Counted from the first letter of the stretch, positions 1-11,438 are shown. The stretch: DNA of 64,000 nucleotides from Hyposmocoma kahamanoa (GCF_003589595.1 NW_020654422.1:14151512-14215511); one strand, 5' to 3'. Program-made: numbers and translations. The notes: generated by a model not told the origin, from the letters alone.

Positions 1-49
1 TAGACCTTAATCCTTTAACCTGTAAATTAATTTAAATAATCATTCACGG

Positions 50-262
50 TTTTTTTTCATAATATCCATGACGGGACGAACAAGTCGTGCGCTTAATTGT
101 AAGCTACAAGCCTGTCCATAATAGTTGCGGTGCCACTCAGAGCTCTAAGTCGCAAAGATCTGAGGGGAACTGTCACTGCGCCCGCCATCCTAAGACATAA
201 GTTGACAAGTCCCGTGTGCCCGTAATTTCACCAGCGCCCTTACCCTTCAAAACCGGAACGGA
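50..262 (-). repeat. Repeat A copy 1 (5'-truncated)
   Basis: Family definition: about 310 bp. Read in sense it starts AGTAGCAGTAGAGCTCC, continues with a stretch beginning CTATTTCTGCCGCCAAGCAG, and ends CGCACGACTTGTTCGTCCC then CACTTGGTACTATAAAAAA. There is no tRNA-like A/B box at the 5' end. The 3' part resembles 3' ends of lepidopteran LINEs, so I infer a non-autonomous LINE-mobilised element. This copy is inverted, has its A-rich tail at 50-57, and loses the first ~100 bp of the consensus. Confidence 0.85.
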
Positions 263-1583
263 ACGGAAGTGGGTCGTTCGTTTCTCATCGGTTCTGAAAA
301 AATACAATTTTTGAGGTAATACGCGATTGTATTAACAATGCTATGTACGTAGTATATGTTCCTCATTCTGCAACATCAACATTTTGTGTACGTTCATTTC
401 TATTTTTTTTTCACACAATCATTATTATTGTATAAGTAACACAAGTAGTTTTTATGCAGTTTCCTTCCGACGACGCATTGATACACATAACATGTTACAA
501 TATTAAAATAAATTTCATCAGGTGGGTAGGTATGTGAAATTACTTTAGATAAGGTATCATATTAAATATTGGCACAACTGTTTTAACATCGAATAAAACA
601 TAAATAATACTACCTATAGATTTACAAGATACTTTTGCTAATCCACTGTTAATTTCATTAGATCGACTGACAAAGATTAACGACGTCTGTACGATGCAGC
701 TCGGGCAAATTAAAAACAATTCCAATTTATCCGGAGAACAAATACCCGGCAAGTTAGAGGAGTAGTAGATATAGACATTCGCAGCTAGCTATTTTCATTT
801 AAAATGACTATTTAGTACGTTCTTAGATTACACAACTGCAGATGAGATAGTCGAGGGCAAGCCATTTTGTATACGAGCATATGCTACACAGGCACACGGT
901 TATTTGTAAAATATTAACCACCTCACTAGACAATATGGTCTACTAACATCGTGGATTTTATTAAGTGTTTTTTTGAGGTATTATTTTTTTAATGGGTCTG
1001 ACATGTTCAGTAGCGATCAAAGCCCCTAAATAAATAAAGATTAAAAAATGTGTAGTTTGTTACATAATGAAAGGCACAAAAACATGAGTCTTTATGAAAC
1101 GAGCCGACAGGCGAGTCTCATAAAAAATTATAAAAATTTCAGTTACATACACTGCTTTATCTACACACATATTATAAGCTCTCTGTGATGTGTTCAGGAA
1201 CCGCATGTTACGACTGGGGAAATGGCGGCAAATAAAAACTTTTCTCACGCTTGTCACACAACCGTAGTTTTTATTTTTAATTCATAGACAAACTAGAATC
1301 GGCCCCAACTATCACATCGTTGGATATCAAGTAACGTGTGGAATTGTCAAAATTGTTTGCTATTGACATTTCATTTCGAATAAAACTTCATCTCGACTGA
1401 TATTAGAATTGAGGTCCAATCAAATTGTTTTGATTTTCAGAGACGTTCGAAATTTGAATGTAATAATAACATGGAATTCGATGTTATTATGAAGCAATAA
1501 TAACATTTTCACTAATAAGAAATTTGTTCTAACAAAACAGTTTATTTTTATGTTAGTCGTAATTTTTGAACACATTATCGAGA
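263..1583. other. AT-rich, nothing recognised
   Basis: Short open frames of 60-70 codons occur on the minus strand (540-752, 1060-1257), but they carry no recognisable motif or upstream signal. I see no repeat shared with the rest of the window. Confidence 0.5.
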
Positions 1584-1713
1584 ATTATCACTAATATCAG
1601 GTTTCTTACCACGGTATGACTTCTTTTTATTTTCCCGATATTTCGAAATTATGAAATTATAATAATAAATAATTTAAAATTATGAAATTAAGAAACCTGA
1701 TATTAATGATAAT
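1584..1713. mobile_element. MITE-like element, 25 bp terminal inverted repeats
   Basis: The left arm 1584-1608 (ends ATATCAGGTTTCTTA) is matched by its reverse complement at 1689-1713 with one or two mismatches. The 80 bp interior is AT-rich and non-coding. Size and structure fit a small non-autonomous DNA transposon; the superfamily is not determinable here. Confidence 0.6.
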
Positions 1714-2620
1714 CATTTAGTGAATAACCACGAAAGTCTTAAAATCTACATTATACAGGGTTTATGATATGTATCTAGATAAAATGAAGTAAACAACTTT
1801 TGTTCCGTGACTTTTAACAATTCGTCACATTTTAATTCCATACAAAAAAAATATTTTAATAATAATAACAATAAATAAATCATTTATTTGGCATCTAGAA
1901 CCCGCTTGTTACTAAATACAGACAATTTTAACTTACAACTATTATTAGTAAATACAGACACCAACCTCAAAAAACATAAAAACACATTATTACGCTCGAG
2001 ACGCCGACTACCCCATTAACTCACTGGCACCCGGATGAAACGACGGAGCATCAGCGCAAAAATCTTATAAATTTGAACGATCTAACCGGCGATAACTCTG
2101 TGTAAAACGCAGAAGCGTGAGCGAGGGTCATCTGTAAGGACGCTTGTACGCTTAAACTTCTTCTTGGTACCAAATACACATCTAAAAAGTATCAGATAGT
2201 ACAAGAAAAACTTAAAAGTTTATTTGACGTGGTAAATTTATTATGTTTTGTAAAAAGTCATGAAACAAACGTTATTGTTTGTGATATTAGTGTTGTTAGT
2301 AATATAGACCTGAGAGGATGTTAGTTTTTCCTTCATGCCTTCCTCAAATTTATAATTCCACATGTGATCATACGTCACAAGTGCTTTCATCACATTAAAG
2401 TCATAAAAATAATACGAACTATATGAAACAAATTACGTGTTTATGAAATTTTCTAACTCTCTTATTATAAGCATAAAAAAGTTATCGACTAATTTCGTCC
2501 GTAAAATGTTGTTATTTTGCAGGCTGACCTTATTACACCAATAATGTATTTATAGTCTAATAAAAATAGAACTGAAAATCGTTAAAAAAAATCAAAAATA
2601 AGATTTATAAAGAAATGGTA
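1714..2620. other. AT-rich, nothing recognised
   Basis: No open frame, tRNA-like box or window-internal repeat seen. Confidence 0.5.
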
Positions 2621-2639
2621 ATACTTTACTGCGATATCA

Positions 2640-3130
2640 CAACCTTAAGTATATTTGCGCAATACGTCCGATTCATAAGTTCCGAATCCGCGAAAATGAT
2701 GGTCCGAAATGTCACAGGTGTCAGAAGTTACTGCTTAGTTAGAAGTTACTAGTTAACTGCCTTGGTGGCCGAACGGTTACCATACCTCCCGGGCCGGGAG
2801 AAATATTTATATGGCCTACATTTATTTCTCTCGTGAGTTTGGGTGTAATTTGTGGTTGTCTATGTGTGTGTCCATGGCACCCGCGACACAGGGTTTCCCT
2901 AGTGCGGGGCTATGTTGAGTGTGTGCGTTATTATTAAAAAAAAAGTGTAATTTTATCTCTAGTGTGCACAAACGACATCCGAAGTGGGTCCGAGTTTTCT
3001 AGATTGGTATAGTCTCGGATTCGGAAGGAATACGAATCGGATACAGTGTGCACACGCGTGCAGAAGCACGGTAGTGGTGCCACTGTGGTGCTAAAGGAGC
3101 GCCACTACAAATTTTCATACATTTTTTGCA
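2640..3130 (+). repeat. Repeat D copy 1, interrupted by a SINE
   Basis: Segments 2660-2720 and 2946-3060 are collinear with 44750-44945. Shared pieces are the CGTCCGATT...CGAAA...TCAC block, then ATTTTAT.TCTAG, GACATCC.AAGTG, CCGAGTTTTCTAGAT, TATAGTCTC and AATACGAATCGGAT. Here the element is split by the SINE-1 copy at 2755-2944. The class is unknown; the ends around GTGTGCAC suggest a DNA element. Confidence 0.55.
2755..2944 (+). mobile_element. SINE-1 (Metulj-like tRNA SINE), head partly deleted
   Basis: SINE-1 is a tRNA-derived retroposon with A box TGGCCGAACGG, B box GGTTCGATTCC, a body containing ATTTATTTCTCTCGTGAG and GTGTGTGTCCATGGCAC, and an end TGTGTGCGTTATTATT. This copy has the A box and whole body but lost about 30 bp around the B box (CATACCTCCCGGGCCGGG). 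It ends in nine A residues. Confidence 0.85.
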
Positions 3131-4551
3131 AGCGCAGTTATAAAGCCTCTGTCACAGTAAGAGAACTAAAAGTTAGTTAAAATTTCTGTCACTGCCATAG
3201 TAGCATACATCCGTCGACATACAAGCGCCTAATTTGAAAGCGCCTTAATAACGCCACACAAACTCTATACTATTAATAATTTTATTTGGAATATATATTT
3301 TTTTCACCTTACATCTTAACAACAAAATAAATTCAGTAAAATAATTATAACTATAATGGTTCTCTCACTACACAGCAACTAATTAACTGAATCCTCCAAA
3401 CTTTTCGCATTTTCCCTATAATAACTCCTACCATTTTTGTAACCATAACATGATGAACATTTTCACAATTGTGTAACGTACAAAACATCCATCCATCTAT
3501 AAAATTGATTGCAAACTAACACATCAAAAAGAATATTATTGAGAATCCTTCGATTTGTTATTTTCAACGACAGTTAAATGTTTTCATCGATTTCATTTTA
3601 ATTCCAAGATTCCTAGAATGTTGTTTAAATAATGTAGCATTTCTATTTTATACTTTATACTTCTCATTTACCATGGCACCTCAAATTTTCGAGATTCAAT
3701 ATTTCTTATTTTTTATTTTATTCGTGTCGCTATTTATCTGTCATCTACAGTTTTAAATAATTATGTACTAAAGAAATTGCTATGAGTTGATACACTATGT
3801 GTATATGTTACAAAATTATTAATAGTACATTTTTATGTACAATTTCACAAAATTTCACTCCCATTTCATTCCACAGCAATGTTAATTGACCCATTATTAT
3901 TTTAAAGATATTATAATATATTATATAATATATTATTATAATAGATATTATATAAATGAATTAGCATACTTCTTAATAAAAAAAACTTTTTATACTTATG
4001 TTAGTCACTCATACGAAACATCGAGCTATAAAATATTTCAAAATATAACTTCAGATCCCTATTTAGCATGTTCATATAAATTGATAGAAGTAATAAAATG
4101 TCTGATTAAACTCAAACAATTTAAGTCCGTCCTTCAACTCGAAACAGGGCCACTTTCTTCTTTTGACCAATTACTATAATGGGCAACCCTTTGTGTCGCC
4201 TCGCATATCATCAGACTGAGTCTGAGAAACTTGAATTTAAATTGATTATTTGTTAATCACTCTAATACCCCTTATCTTAGAGTAGCAAATCGCTGTACAG
4301 ATATCACAATGGTTCCATTATCACAAAGTTCATTATTTGTGGAAAGAAGCTTTGAAATTTCATTGCATTTTAACATACTGTTACTATTTTATACTACATC
4401 AAAAGTGAAGCAGCGCTAATTGCTGAAGTTTTCTAATTAAAATTAACTCCGACCTGTAAGCTGAATATCTTTAGGTAACTTCACTTGGGCTTTGATGAAT
4501 AGTTTTAAATGCATACAGATTTTAAATTCGCTTCCAAAATGAGTAATTAAA
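3131..4551. other. AT-rich; one weak ORF
   Basis: The longest frame (3886-4179 +, 97 codons) is rich in Tyr, Ile and Lys, as expected from AT-rich noise, and begins in an AT alternation. I see no motif and do not call it a gene. Confidence 0.45.
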
Positions 4552-4988
4552 TCACAAAGATCTGAGGGGCACTGCACTGCGCTAAAATCTTTTCCTGCAA
4601 CGACATGTACAACGGACAAAGTCTTTGATGTACGATTAATTTTTTTTCTTTACTTGTGTGGTTTTTCCTTGTGTGGTTTATTCTTTGGACTTTTTGTTTT
4701 CTTATGCTTGTGTAACTACATTTACCACTTACCCTCCGTTTACTTTTGACTTTCTTACATTCATTTGTCTTTCTTTCGTCAGGTTTTTGTTTCCTACCTC
4801 TCAAAGTACGAAGAAGTTTGTCTGTGTATGCTAACATAAGTTGACAAGTCCCATGTGCCTGTAATTTCACTAGCACCCTTAGCCTACAAAATTGGAATAC
4901 AGTAATGCTCATATTTAGCGGAAGAAATAGGTAAGGTGGCAGTACTTCCTTGGACAAAGTCTTTCACAGGGAGCTCTATTGCTACTAT
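4552..4988 (-). repeat. Repeat A copy 2, split by a 252 bp insertion
   Basis: Inverted copy. The part at 4552-4582 and the part at 4835-4988 are adjacent in the consensus apart from about 14 bp. The 5' end (GCTACT at 4981-4986) is intact. Confidence 0.8.
4583..4834. mobile_element. Unclassified 252 bp insertion in repeat A
   Basis: T-rich pyrimidine-biased sequence breaks repeat A copy 2. A short GCTA occurs at both edges (near 4581 and 4830), but this is too short to prove a target duplication. A minus-strand ORF (4547-4957) runs across insertion and repeat and is therefore chance. Confidence 0.45.
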
Positions 4989-5082
4989 TATTTAATGGAT
5001 TGGTAAATGTAAGTTACTGGAGGATCCCAAACGTGGCGATTAGAATTTCTGTAACTCATTATTCGTACACCAGGATAAGATG

Positions 5083-5258
5083 TAGGAAGGAGCCTCCTCG
5101 CAATGGCGTGCTATTCATGTCTAGGGCCTTGAAAACATTCGGCGAGTTCATTGGCAAATTCTTTCATCACGATAGCAAACATTTCCCACACTTCAACATG
5201 GGGGCAACGACCAATGACGCGGGTTGCAGCAGTAACTTCTGGGCCAAAATAATATAAC
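5083..5258 (+). repeat. Repeat E copy 1
   Basis: Matches 10349-10553. Shared blocks are GGAGCCTCCT.GCAATGGCGT, GGCGAG, a stretch rich in CATCACGATAGCAAACAT-like sequence, AATGACGCGGGT.GCAGC and CTGGGCCA.AATAAT. Class unknown. Confidence 0.55.
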
Positions 5259-5667
5259 CATCGATACGATAAGAAGACGGGAAGTTAGAAGTTAGATATA
5301 TTTTACCAATATATGTTATTACAACAGTTACAACCTCCGTCAAATATCTTTTCAGAAATGCTTACTGTTTACTCGTATTGTGTATAATAGCAATGGGAGT
5401 AAAGGTGTACTGTGCCTATATGTCACTATACTACTGGCATTAATGTCTCAAGCACAAACAGATGAGAACACATTAGACACACACAATACACTCTCAATCA
5501 GTTTTGATTATATTATACCTCATCATTTGCTCTTTTTTATGTTTATTTTATTTATATGTATTATATATATATATATTATTTTACAAATATAAATAGCGTT
5601 TTTTACTTTTTACTTGGACGAAGCGACATCATCTTTGTCATTTATTCGGCTATACTGAAAACCGGAG
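5259..5667. other. AT-rich with a short TA microsatellite
   Basis: A TA/AT run lies near 5560-5580. Otherwise nothing recognised. Confidence 0.5.
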
Positions 5668-5878
5668 TAATAACGCACACACTCAACATAGCCCCGTACT
5701 AGGGAAACCCTGTGTCGCGTGTGCCATGGACACACACATAGACAACCACAAATTACACCCAAACTCACGAGAGAAATAATTGTAGGCCATACAACTATTT
5801 CTCCCGGCCCGGGAATCGAACCTGGGACCTCTGCGTGGCAGTCCGGCATGGTATCCGTTCGGCTACGGAGGCAGTTAA
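5668..5878 (-). mobile_element. SINE-1, near full length
   Basis: Inverted copy with body, B box (GAATCGAACC at 5814-5823 as the complement) and A box. Open frames on both strands here (5610-5921, 5719-6033) are SINE shadows. Confidence 0.88.
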
Positions 5879-6104
5879 ACGAGAACATTAACGAGAGAGT
5901 TAACGAGACATTTTCCAACATCTTGTTAAAAAAGCTGAGTGGTAACCAGTTTTGTATCGTTTTCAGTGTAATTGCTTTTAAATTGTATTTTATCCTAGGT
6001 TTTTTTGCTATTATTTTATCAAATATAAACTAGGGTAACTAAACAAACTGTTTTTTCTTTCGTTCTGACATCTTTAATTGAAATTATTTGTGTATTATTA
6101 TAAA

Positions 6105-6201
6105 TTAACCCGCATTGGGCCATGGGCTAGACTCTCGTCTGAGAGAAGACCCGTGCCCAACAGTGGGACGTATAAGTGGGTTGATAATTATGATAATGAT
6201 G
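6105..6201 (+). mobile_element. RTE-type 3' end / SINE-4 tail fragment
   Basis: Carries the block CCCGCATTGGG, GAGAAGACCCGTGCCCA, CAGTGGGACGTATAA and ends in a GATAATGATG run. This is the typical short-repeat 3' end of lepidopteran RTE LINEs and RTE-tailed SINEs. It is also present at 48890-48990 and inverted at 45925-46000. Confidence 0.65.
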
Positions 6202-6545
6202 TAAGATATAACGATTTCAAAGAATGATTGTAATTCCTTATTAGAAAACCACCTTTACGCACTCTTGCATCTTGGGAGTAGAAATCTTAGGCCCGTGGAG
6301 CAACACTGCATAGCATCACATCCAAAAAATTTATGGACCTACAGAACTCGTCAGAGACGTGAAAGCGGGCAGCTGCCTTACCCAACGTATTTAATTATCT
6401 ATTTCTTGCCATTGTTCAACAAGAATGGAGGAATGTGGGCAGTATTTTAGAAATACTGTTACGGGGCCCCATTTTATTAATTTTTTGTGATCCTAGTACT
6501 TATATACAAGCTTTTAATCTTTATCAACTCTTTGTTAACGCATCA
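6202..6545. other. Nothing recognised
   Basis: Short overlapping frames at 6265-6450 and 6435-6716 show no motif. Confidence 0.45.
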
Positions 6546-6760
6546 ACAACACAAAAGATCTATAAGAAACACTTAGAGAAATTCGTAAGACCATCTGTGT
6601 CGAAATGTTGCTCAGCGAATGCCAAACTAGGGCCATACAGACACAGATTCGAGTCCTGTCAGATCGAAAGAAAAGCCTTATGTAAGATCTTTGTAGTAAT
6701 AATTATAATAAACTAGTGGAGGATTTACACAAAAAACAATTCAAAATATTCAATAAATAA
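6546..6760 (+). mobile_element. SINE-3 / tRNA-TIR element, half copy, diverged
   Basis: Contains the pre-head segment (ATCTATAAGAAACACTTAGAG...), a degraded tRNA-like head with B box GATTCGAGTCC at ~6647, and the family tail (AATAATTATAATAAACTAGTGGAG at 6700-6722). Only one arm of the inverted structure is present. Confidence 0.6.
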
Positions 6761-6794
6761 ACCTTTTAAATCCTTTGAATAACTTATGCTACAT

Positions 6795-7060
6795 TTAGAA
6801 TAGAATAGACATTTATTGCAACATCGCAACACATAGATTAATAATAATACTTAGACAAACAAAACAAAATAGAAAGAACTAAAAGCCAAAATAAAAGTTA
6901 CAAAAACAAGAAAAAAACAACATAAAGTAAAGCAAAACAGACAAAAAGCAATAAACAAAATGCATAAAGACTATAAATTTTTACTGTCATTTTGTGCGGC
7001 TGTGGCGTACGCAAAAGAACCTCATTCAGCTTATGCCATACTTACATAGTCGTAACTGAA
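6795..7060 (-). repeat. Possible LINE 3' tail, inverted
   Basis: Begins with GAATAGAATAGACATTTATTGC followed by long A-rich, then richer sequence. This is the pattern of an inverted LINE 3' UTR with an AATAAA signal read on the minus strand. No coding part follows. Confidence 0.3.
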
Positions 7061-8676
7061 GATACCGTAACATAATTTGATATCAACTATATCATAACAG
7101 TTCATCTATGCTGCGATCTATTGCAATTACGCAGTGGTTGCCTCTAGAAGAATCTCAAAATCTTCTCTAATCGTATAATATACTCGAACACCTAACAACG
7201 CCGCCTCATACAATGCTGTTCTCGAATATTAATACATTTATTTCCAAAATGAGTTGTACTGATGACCTGCCATCATTAACACATCATCATTATATCCTTT
7301 AAGGTGGAGTACAGAGCATCAAGACACACCCTAGGCGTTATTAAATTAAGTAACAACGAAATACCATTGTTAGTGCTGTTACGTTAATATTATCTACGTC
7401 GGCAGTGTCTATGATTGACTCTTGATGCGATGATCGGAAGTCTACTGTAGCATAGAGATATTACCGCACCTCGTATTCATTATGTTTCCACTACTATATT
7501 ACGTTTGCCAAGCTATTTACGCACACGTGAAAATTTAGCTCGTTAATCATTTTACCTAATGCTGTTGAAGTATTTGTGATTCGAATTGGCGCTGGTAAGG
7601 CGAAAGCTTCTTACATTTGTCAGAACATATACACGTTCCTTGGTCTTAAATGCTTTTCATTAATAATTGTTATGGATTTTTTTATATATGTCGGAGCCAG
7701 TTATCACTTTAAACGTAATTTAACAGAATTCAATTTGTTTACGTAATGTGCTTTACGAAAGGATAAATCTTGGCTAATAATATTAACACGTGTGGCTTTC
7801 TAATTGGACGTTAAGCAAAAAAGATATAATTCACAAAATTATCAAAAAAATGAGTCATATATATCAAACGGTTCCTAAAGTCTAACCTCTTAGATCAGCA
7901 AAAAAATCCAACACATAAACATAAATAAATATCTCTGGAGTTACATGACATTATAAGTTTTAATAATAAAACGAGAGTGAGAAACACTTTTAAAGTTCAA
8001 ACTGCCATATCTCGAAAGTGACCGGATATGCATTGGATCCTTTTTGTTTAACTAAGTCCAATTATAAGAAAAACGAATTGCTAAGCTATCTGCGAATTGC
8101 ATTAAGTAGTTCGATCATGGTTTCTTTGTTTCCAAATCTCACGTCAGTTTGACAGCTAAAACTGGGTGAGGTCACAGAGAGGATAACGTTGGTGTAGTTT
8201 GAATCTGTTCAGTTTAATTAGTAGTCTGACGTGGTCCCATGATATGATAGTCGTAAGGCAGGTTGCTATATGAAAATAAGGAGAGTAGTTGGCAACACAG
8301 GGCAATACTTTGTGAACGAACACGATTTGACAAAAAGGATTTTCTGTGCCAGTGAGTTGAAAATTAATTAATGACGGTTCGACTCCGTGAATTTGCCGCG
8401 TGATACTAAAAATCTGTTTTAGCCTGATTCGTCTTTTGTACTTTCGAAGTAATTACTGTGAAAATTGGATAAACGCATTAAATGCAATGGACTGAAGTTA
8501 TTATTCACCGCCGGCTTAGCGACTTGATAACGAATAGTGAATCGGCCAATTATCAAATAATTCCTGACTAAATTCAGTGACGAGGGCGTTTCCCCATTAC
8601 TCCGACATATATTATATAGGTATAATGCTTTACTATTCCATATTTTAAACTAAAAAGTATAACAATAATAAGTAAA
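7061..8676. other. Nothing recognised
   Basis: Non-coding AT-rich sequence without open frames above 60 codons and without repeats shared in this window. Confidence 0.5.
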
Positions 8677-8953
8677 ATTCGTTCAAGGAATTAATGCTTT
8701 ACTTATTTCTGCCACCAAGCTGTAATATACTCACATTACCGTGTTTCGGTTTTGAAGGTAAGGGTGCTGGTGAAATTACATGCACATGAAACTTTTTAAC
8801 TTATGTCTCAAGATGACGGGTACAGTAACAGTGCCTCTCAGATCTTTGGATTTAAAGAAAGCTCTGAGCGGCACTACAACTGTTAGGGACAGGCGTGTTA
8901 CTTACCGACACGACTTTTTCGTACCGTCATTTATTAGTATTATAATAAAAAAA
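8677..8953 (+). repeat. Repeat A copy 3
   Basis: Lacks the first ~35 bp of the consensus and retains the tail ATTATAATAAAAAAA. A frame at 8780-8962 is internal to the repeat. Confidence 0.85.
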
Positions 8954-8996
8954 GACATTTAATTTGAAACTTACCATAGCCGAGGAAGTCACGGCA

Positions 8997-9009
8997 GGGC
9001 TCCGTCACT
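8997..9009 (+). repeat. 13 bp target-site duplication, left
   Basis: GGGCTCCGTCACT is repeated exactly at 9686-9698, directly flanking the LINE and its poly(A). Confidence 0.9.
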
Positions 9010-9256
9010 TTATCGCCGGAAGGGAGCCTACTTCAGCATGTCACCACTGTGACAGCTGCCTCGAAGAGACGGCCTGGGTTGTCCTGCACGGGTTGAGCAG
9101 CGCGGTGAACTTGTCGCCGCCGTGGGGAGCGAACATTCTCTCCCAACCATAGTTCGCTCAATGGTTGAGAGCAAAAGGTCGTGCGACGCAGTCCAGGCAT
9201 TCTGCGAGGAGGTCATGGCGAAGAAAGAGGCGGCGGAAAGGGAAAGGGAAGATTGA
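9010..9256 (+). pseudogene. R1-like LINE ORF2 C-terminus, frameshifted
   Basis: The first frame reads GREPTSACHHCDSCLEET, the CxxC start of the C-terminal zinc-finger region. The matching His/Cys partner is disrupted by stops and a frameshift. From 9152 another frame gives VRSMVES..DAVQAFCEEVM, then a Lys/Glu-rich end before TGA at 9254-9256. This is the usual end of lepidopteran R1-clade LINE proteins. The fragment is non-functional. Confidence 0.8.
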
Positions 9257-9685
9257 GCCCCTGACCCGATCCACCGTCGGAGAGTGGGTCGCAGAAGGAG
9301 AGCTATGGCTCTCCAGCTGCCGACATAGGCGGGTAACGGGAGGCGAAAGCCCCCGTGACATGGGTCCATGAGCGGCAGACATAGGGGAGTCCGTCGCTCG
9401 TTACTGGTGGACCCGAGATGGCGGCGTATGTGTTCCGCGTCTGCCACTCAAGATTGTTGACGGGGAGACAAGAACTCTCCCCGAAAAGCGAGATGGGGTT
9501 CGGCGCCCAGTCGGATCAATCACCGCCGGAGTCGCGGAAGAATGCGTAAGCGTCCCCGTGCCTCCGGCACATGGTGAGCAGACGGAACACCGTCAGGTTT
9601 TAGTCGGTAGGAGTCCGATATAACGCTTCGCCTCCCCCGGGCGTAAGGGTATCCATGAGGATTTCCTGACGGAAAAAAAAAAAAA
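9010..9685 (+). mobile_element. R1-like LINE, 5'-truncated 3' end
   Basis: GC-rich island of 676 bp ending in 13 A residues (9673-9685) and bounded by a perfect 13 bp duplication. It contains the C-terminus of the LINE polyprotein, then a ~415 bp 3' UTR with the lepidopteran R1-like blocks GACCCGAGATGG, GATTGTTGACGGGGAGA, CATGGTGAGCAGACGGAACA and GTATCCATGAGGATTTCCTG. The insertion is 5'-truncated, as is typical of target-primed reverse transcription. Confidence 0.9.
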
Positions 9686-9698
9686 GGGCTCCGTCACT
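9686..9698 (+). repeat. 13 bp target-site duplication, right
   Basis: Exact copy of 8997-9009 immediately after the poly(A). Confidence 0.9.
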
Positions 9699-10348
9699 CG
9701 CTCAAAGTTACGCGGTAAGTGCGTTGAGTGCGCCGACGTCGGCGCAAGCGCTCGTACATGTTTTTAATTTATGAGCATTCGGCTCCGCATGACTGCACAC
9801 GGCGGGCAACGTTATTTTCACCTCTCTGAGTGCGTGCTTAAGTTCCTTTTTTCTCGTAGTGGGCAATATCGTATTTTTTATTTTGTATTGTAATGTGTCG
9901 AAGCAACGTCACTTCTTTAGTAGGTCACTGGATTGCATATTGAAGGAAATGTTGAGTAGGCATAAGATTCTTTATATTTTAGTTGAATTATTATTTCACT
10001 TCTATTTGCACCATGAACGAATAAACACACTATTTAAAATTGTTCCTGTTTCACTATATGTCGCTAACCAGATGACATCCCAACTACCTCACTGCACAAC
10101 CAACCTAATATTTGAGTATGATGTATCTGTTACGTAGGAACTATTGAGTACTCTGTCATCACGGGCTTGCCTAGTAAAACCAGGTCGAGTAATTAAATTT
10201 TGTAAATTGCGTTCTGGGTATCTCGTATCTCGGAGTAAATTCTATTGCTCTGGTATTCATAGTACAGTTTAGAACATAATTATCTCATTTCAATTTGCAA
10301 CCAAATTATGTTGTCTGTATTATAAAAACAGACAGTAAGTGTAATGGG
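9699..10348. other. Short GC-rich patch then AT-rich
   Basis: 9699-9800 is unusually CpG-rich (CGCCGACGTCGGCGC is a palindrome at about 9732-9746). It is the right half of the pre-insertion target of the R1-like LINE. A 92-codon frame at 9859-10137 has no recognisable motif. Confidence 0.45.
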
Positions 10349-10553
10349 TGTATGAAAGGAGCCTCCTTGCAATGGCGTAATTTTTATGGCCTCTGTACGA
10401 ATGGTGCACCTGGGCAACAAACGGCGAGCACCTTACGCCGACAGGCAAATCTTTTATCACAACGGCAAACATGTCCTTCACTTTAACATGGCATCTACTA
10501 CTAATGACGCGGGTCGCAGCTATAGTTTCTGGGCCACAATAATTTAAGAATAA
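10349..10553 (+). repeat. Repeat E copy 2
   Basis: Longer copy of the 5083-5258 repeat, with extra sequence in the middle (CGAATGGTGCACC...). It ends CTGGGCCACAATAATTTAAG. Chance ORFs on both strands cross it. Confidence 0.55.
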
Positions 10554-10592
10554 TAAAAAAGCAAGCCTCAAATCGATGTGATAAAAAGTCTT

Positions 10593-10896
10593 AGTAGCAG
10601 TGGAGCTCGTTACGAAAGAGTTCGTCCAGGGAAGTACTGTCACCGCATCTATTTCTGCCACCAAACAGTAATGTGAGCATTACTGCATTCCGGTTTTGAA
10701 GGGTAAGGGTGCTGGTGAAATTACAGGCACATGGGACTTGCCCACTTATTCTTAGGGTGACGGGTGCAGTGGTCGTGCCCCTAAGATCTTTACAATTTAA
10801 AGCTCTGAGTGGCACTGCAACGTTATGGATACGGGTAACGCTTACCACATGGCGCACGACTTATTCGTAGGTACTATAATTGAAATTATAAAAAAG
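10593..10896 (+). repeat. Repeat A copy 4, full length
   Basis: The 5' end AGTAGCAGTGGAGCTCG is intact. The 3' end is GTACTATAATTGAAATTATAAAAAAG, so the tail is modified. Confidence 0.9.
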
Positions 10897-11219
10897 TAGA
10901 TTATAGATTGGTAATTTTGTTTGACGCTGAAACATGGTCCAACAGTCGCATCATTTATTGCAAAAGTTTGTGCATTCCATAAAACGATAAGACTAGAAAT
11001 ATTTCTCCAACTTTCTGTTCCATTTTGTAGCAGAACTTTTGTTTGTTGGACCTGTTATATTGAACTGGGTATTAGTTTGAGAATTATTTACCGTGCTAGA
11101 CCAGGACTGTATAAAAAGAGTATCCACCGCGTGACTTCGCGCGCACTAATTGTTTGTTGGTGAATGTTCTAGTTTTGACAGTATAAAATTGTAAATATTT
11201 TCTTGTTACATACAGGATT
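10897..11219. other. Nothing recognised
   Basis: An 80-codon frame (10921-11163) has no recognisable feature. Confidence 0.4.
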
Positions 11220-11438
11220 CTTTTTTACCAAGTGACAATCAGTGGAAAGACCTAAGGGGCACAGCCATTGCACTCGCTCTGAGACATAATTTGACAAGTC
11301 AAATGTGCCCGTAATTCCACTAGCACCCTTATCTTTCAAAACCGGAATGCAGTAATGCTCAAATTACTGATTGATGGCAGAAATAGCTAAGGTAATAGTA
11401 TTTTCTTTGGCGAACTCCTCCAGAGAGTGAGCTATTAT
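11220..11438 (-). repeat. Repeat A copy 5, internal deletion
   Basis: Inverted. The tail TTTTTTACCAAGTGAC (11221-11236) is joined after a deletion of about 75 bp to the mid-element, and reaches the 5' part at 11438. Confidence 0.8.

Noticed and set aside
5610..6033. Overlapping ORFs of ~103 codons on both strands
   Set aside because: Both cross the SINE-1 copy; identical frames appear at other SINE-1 copies (for example 55303-55611).
9010..9685. CpG island or host promoter
   Set aside because: The GC richness is explained by the R1-like LINE 3' end, with poly(A) and target duplication.
10320..10857. Minus-strand ORFs of 88-114 codons
   Set aside because: Run through repeat E and repeat A copy 4; they are translations of non-coding repeats.
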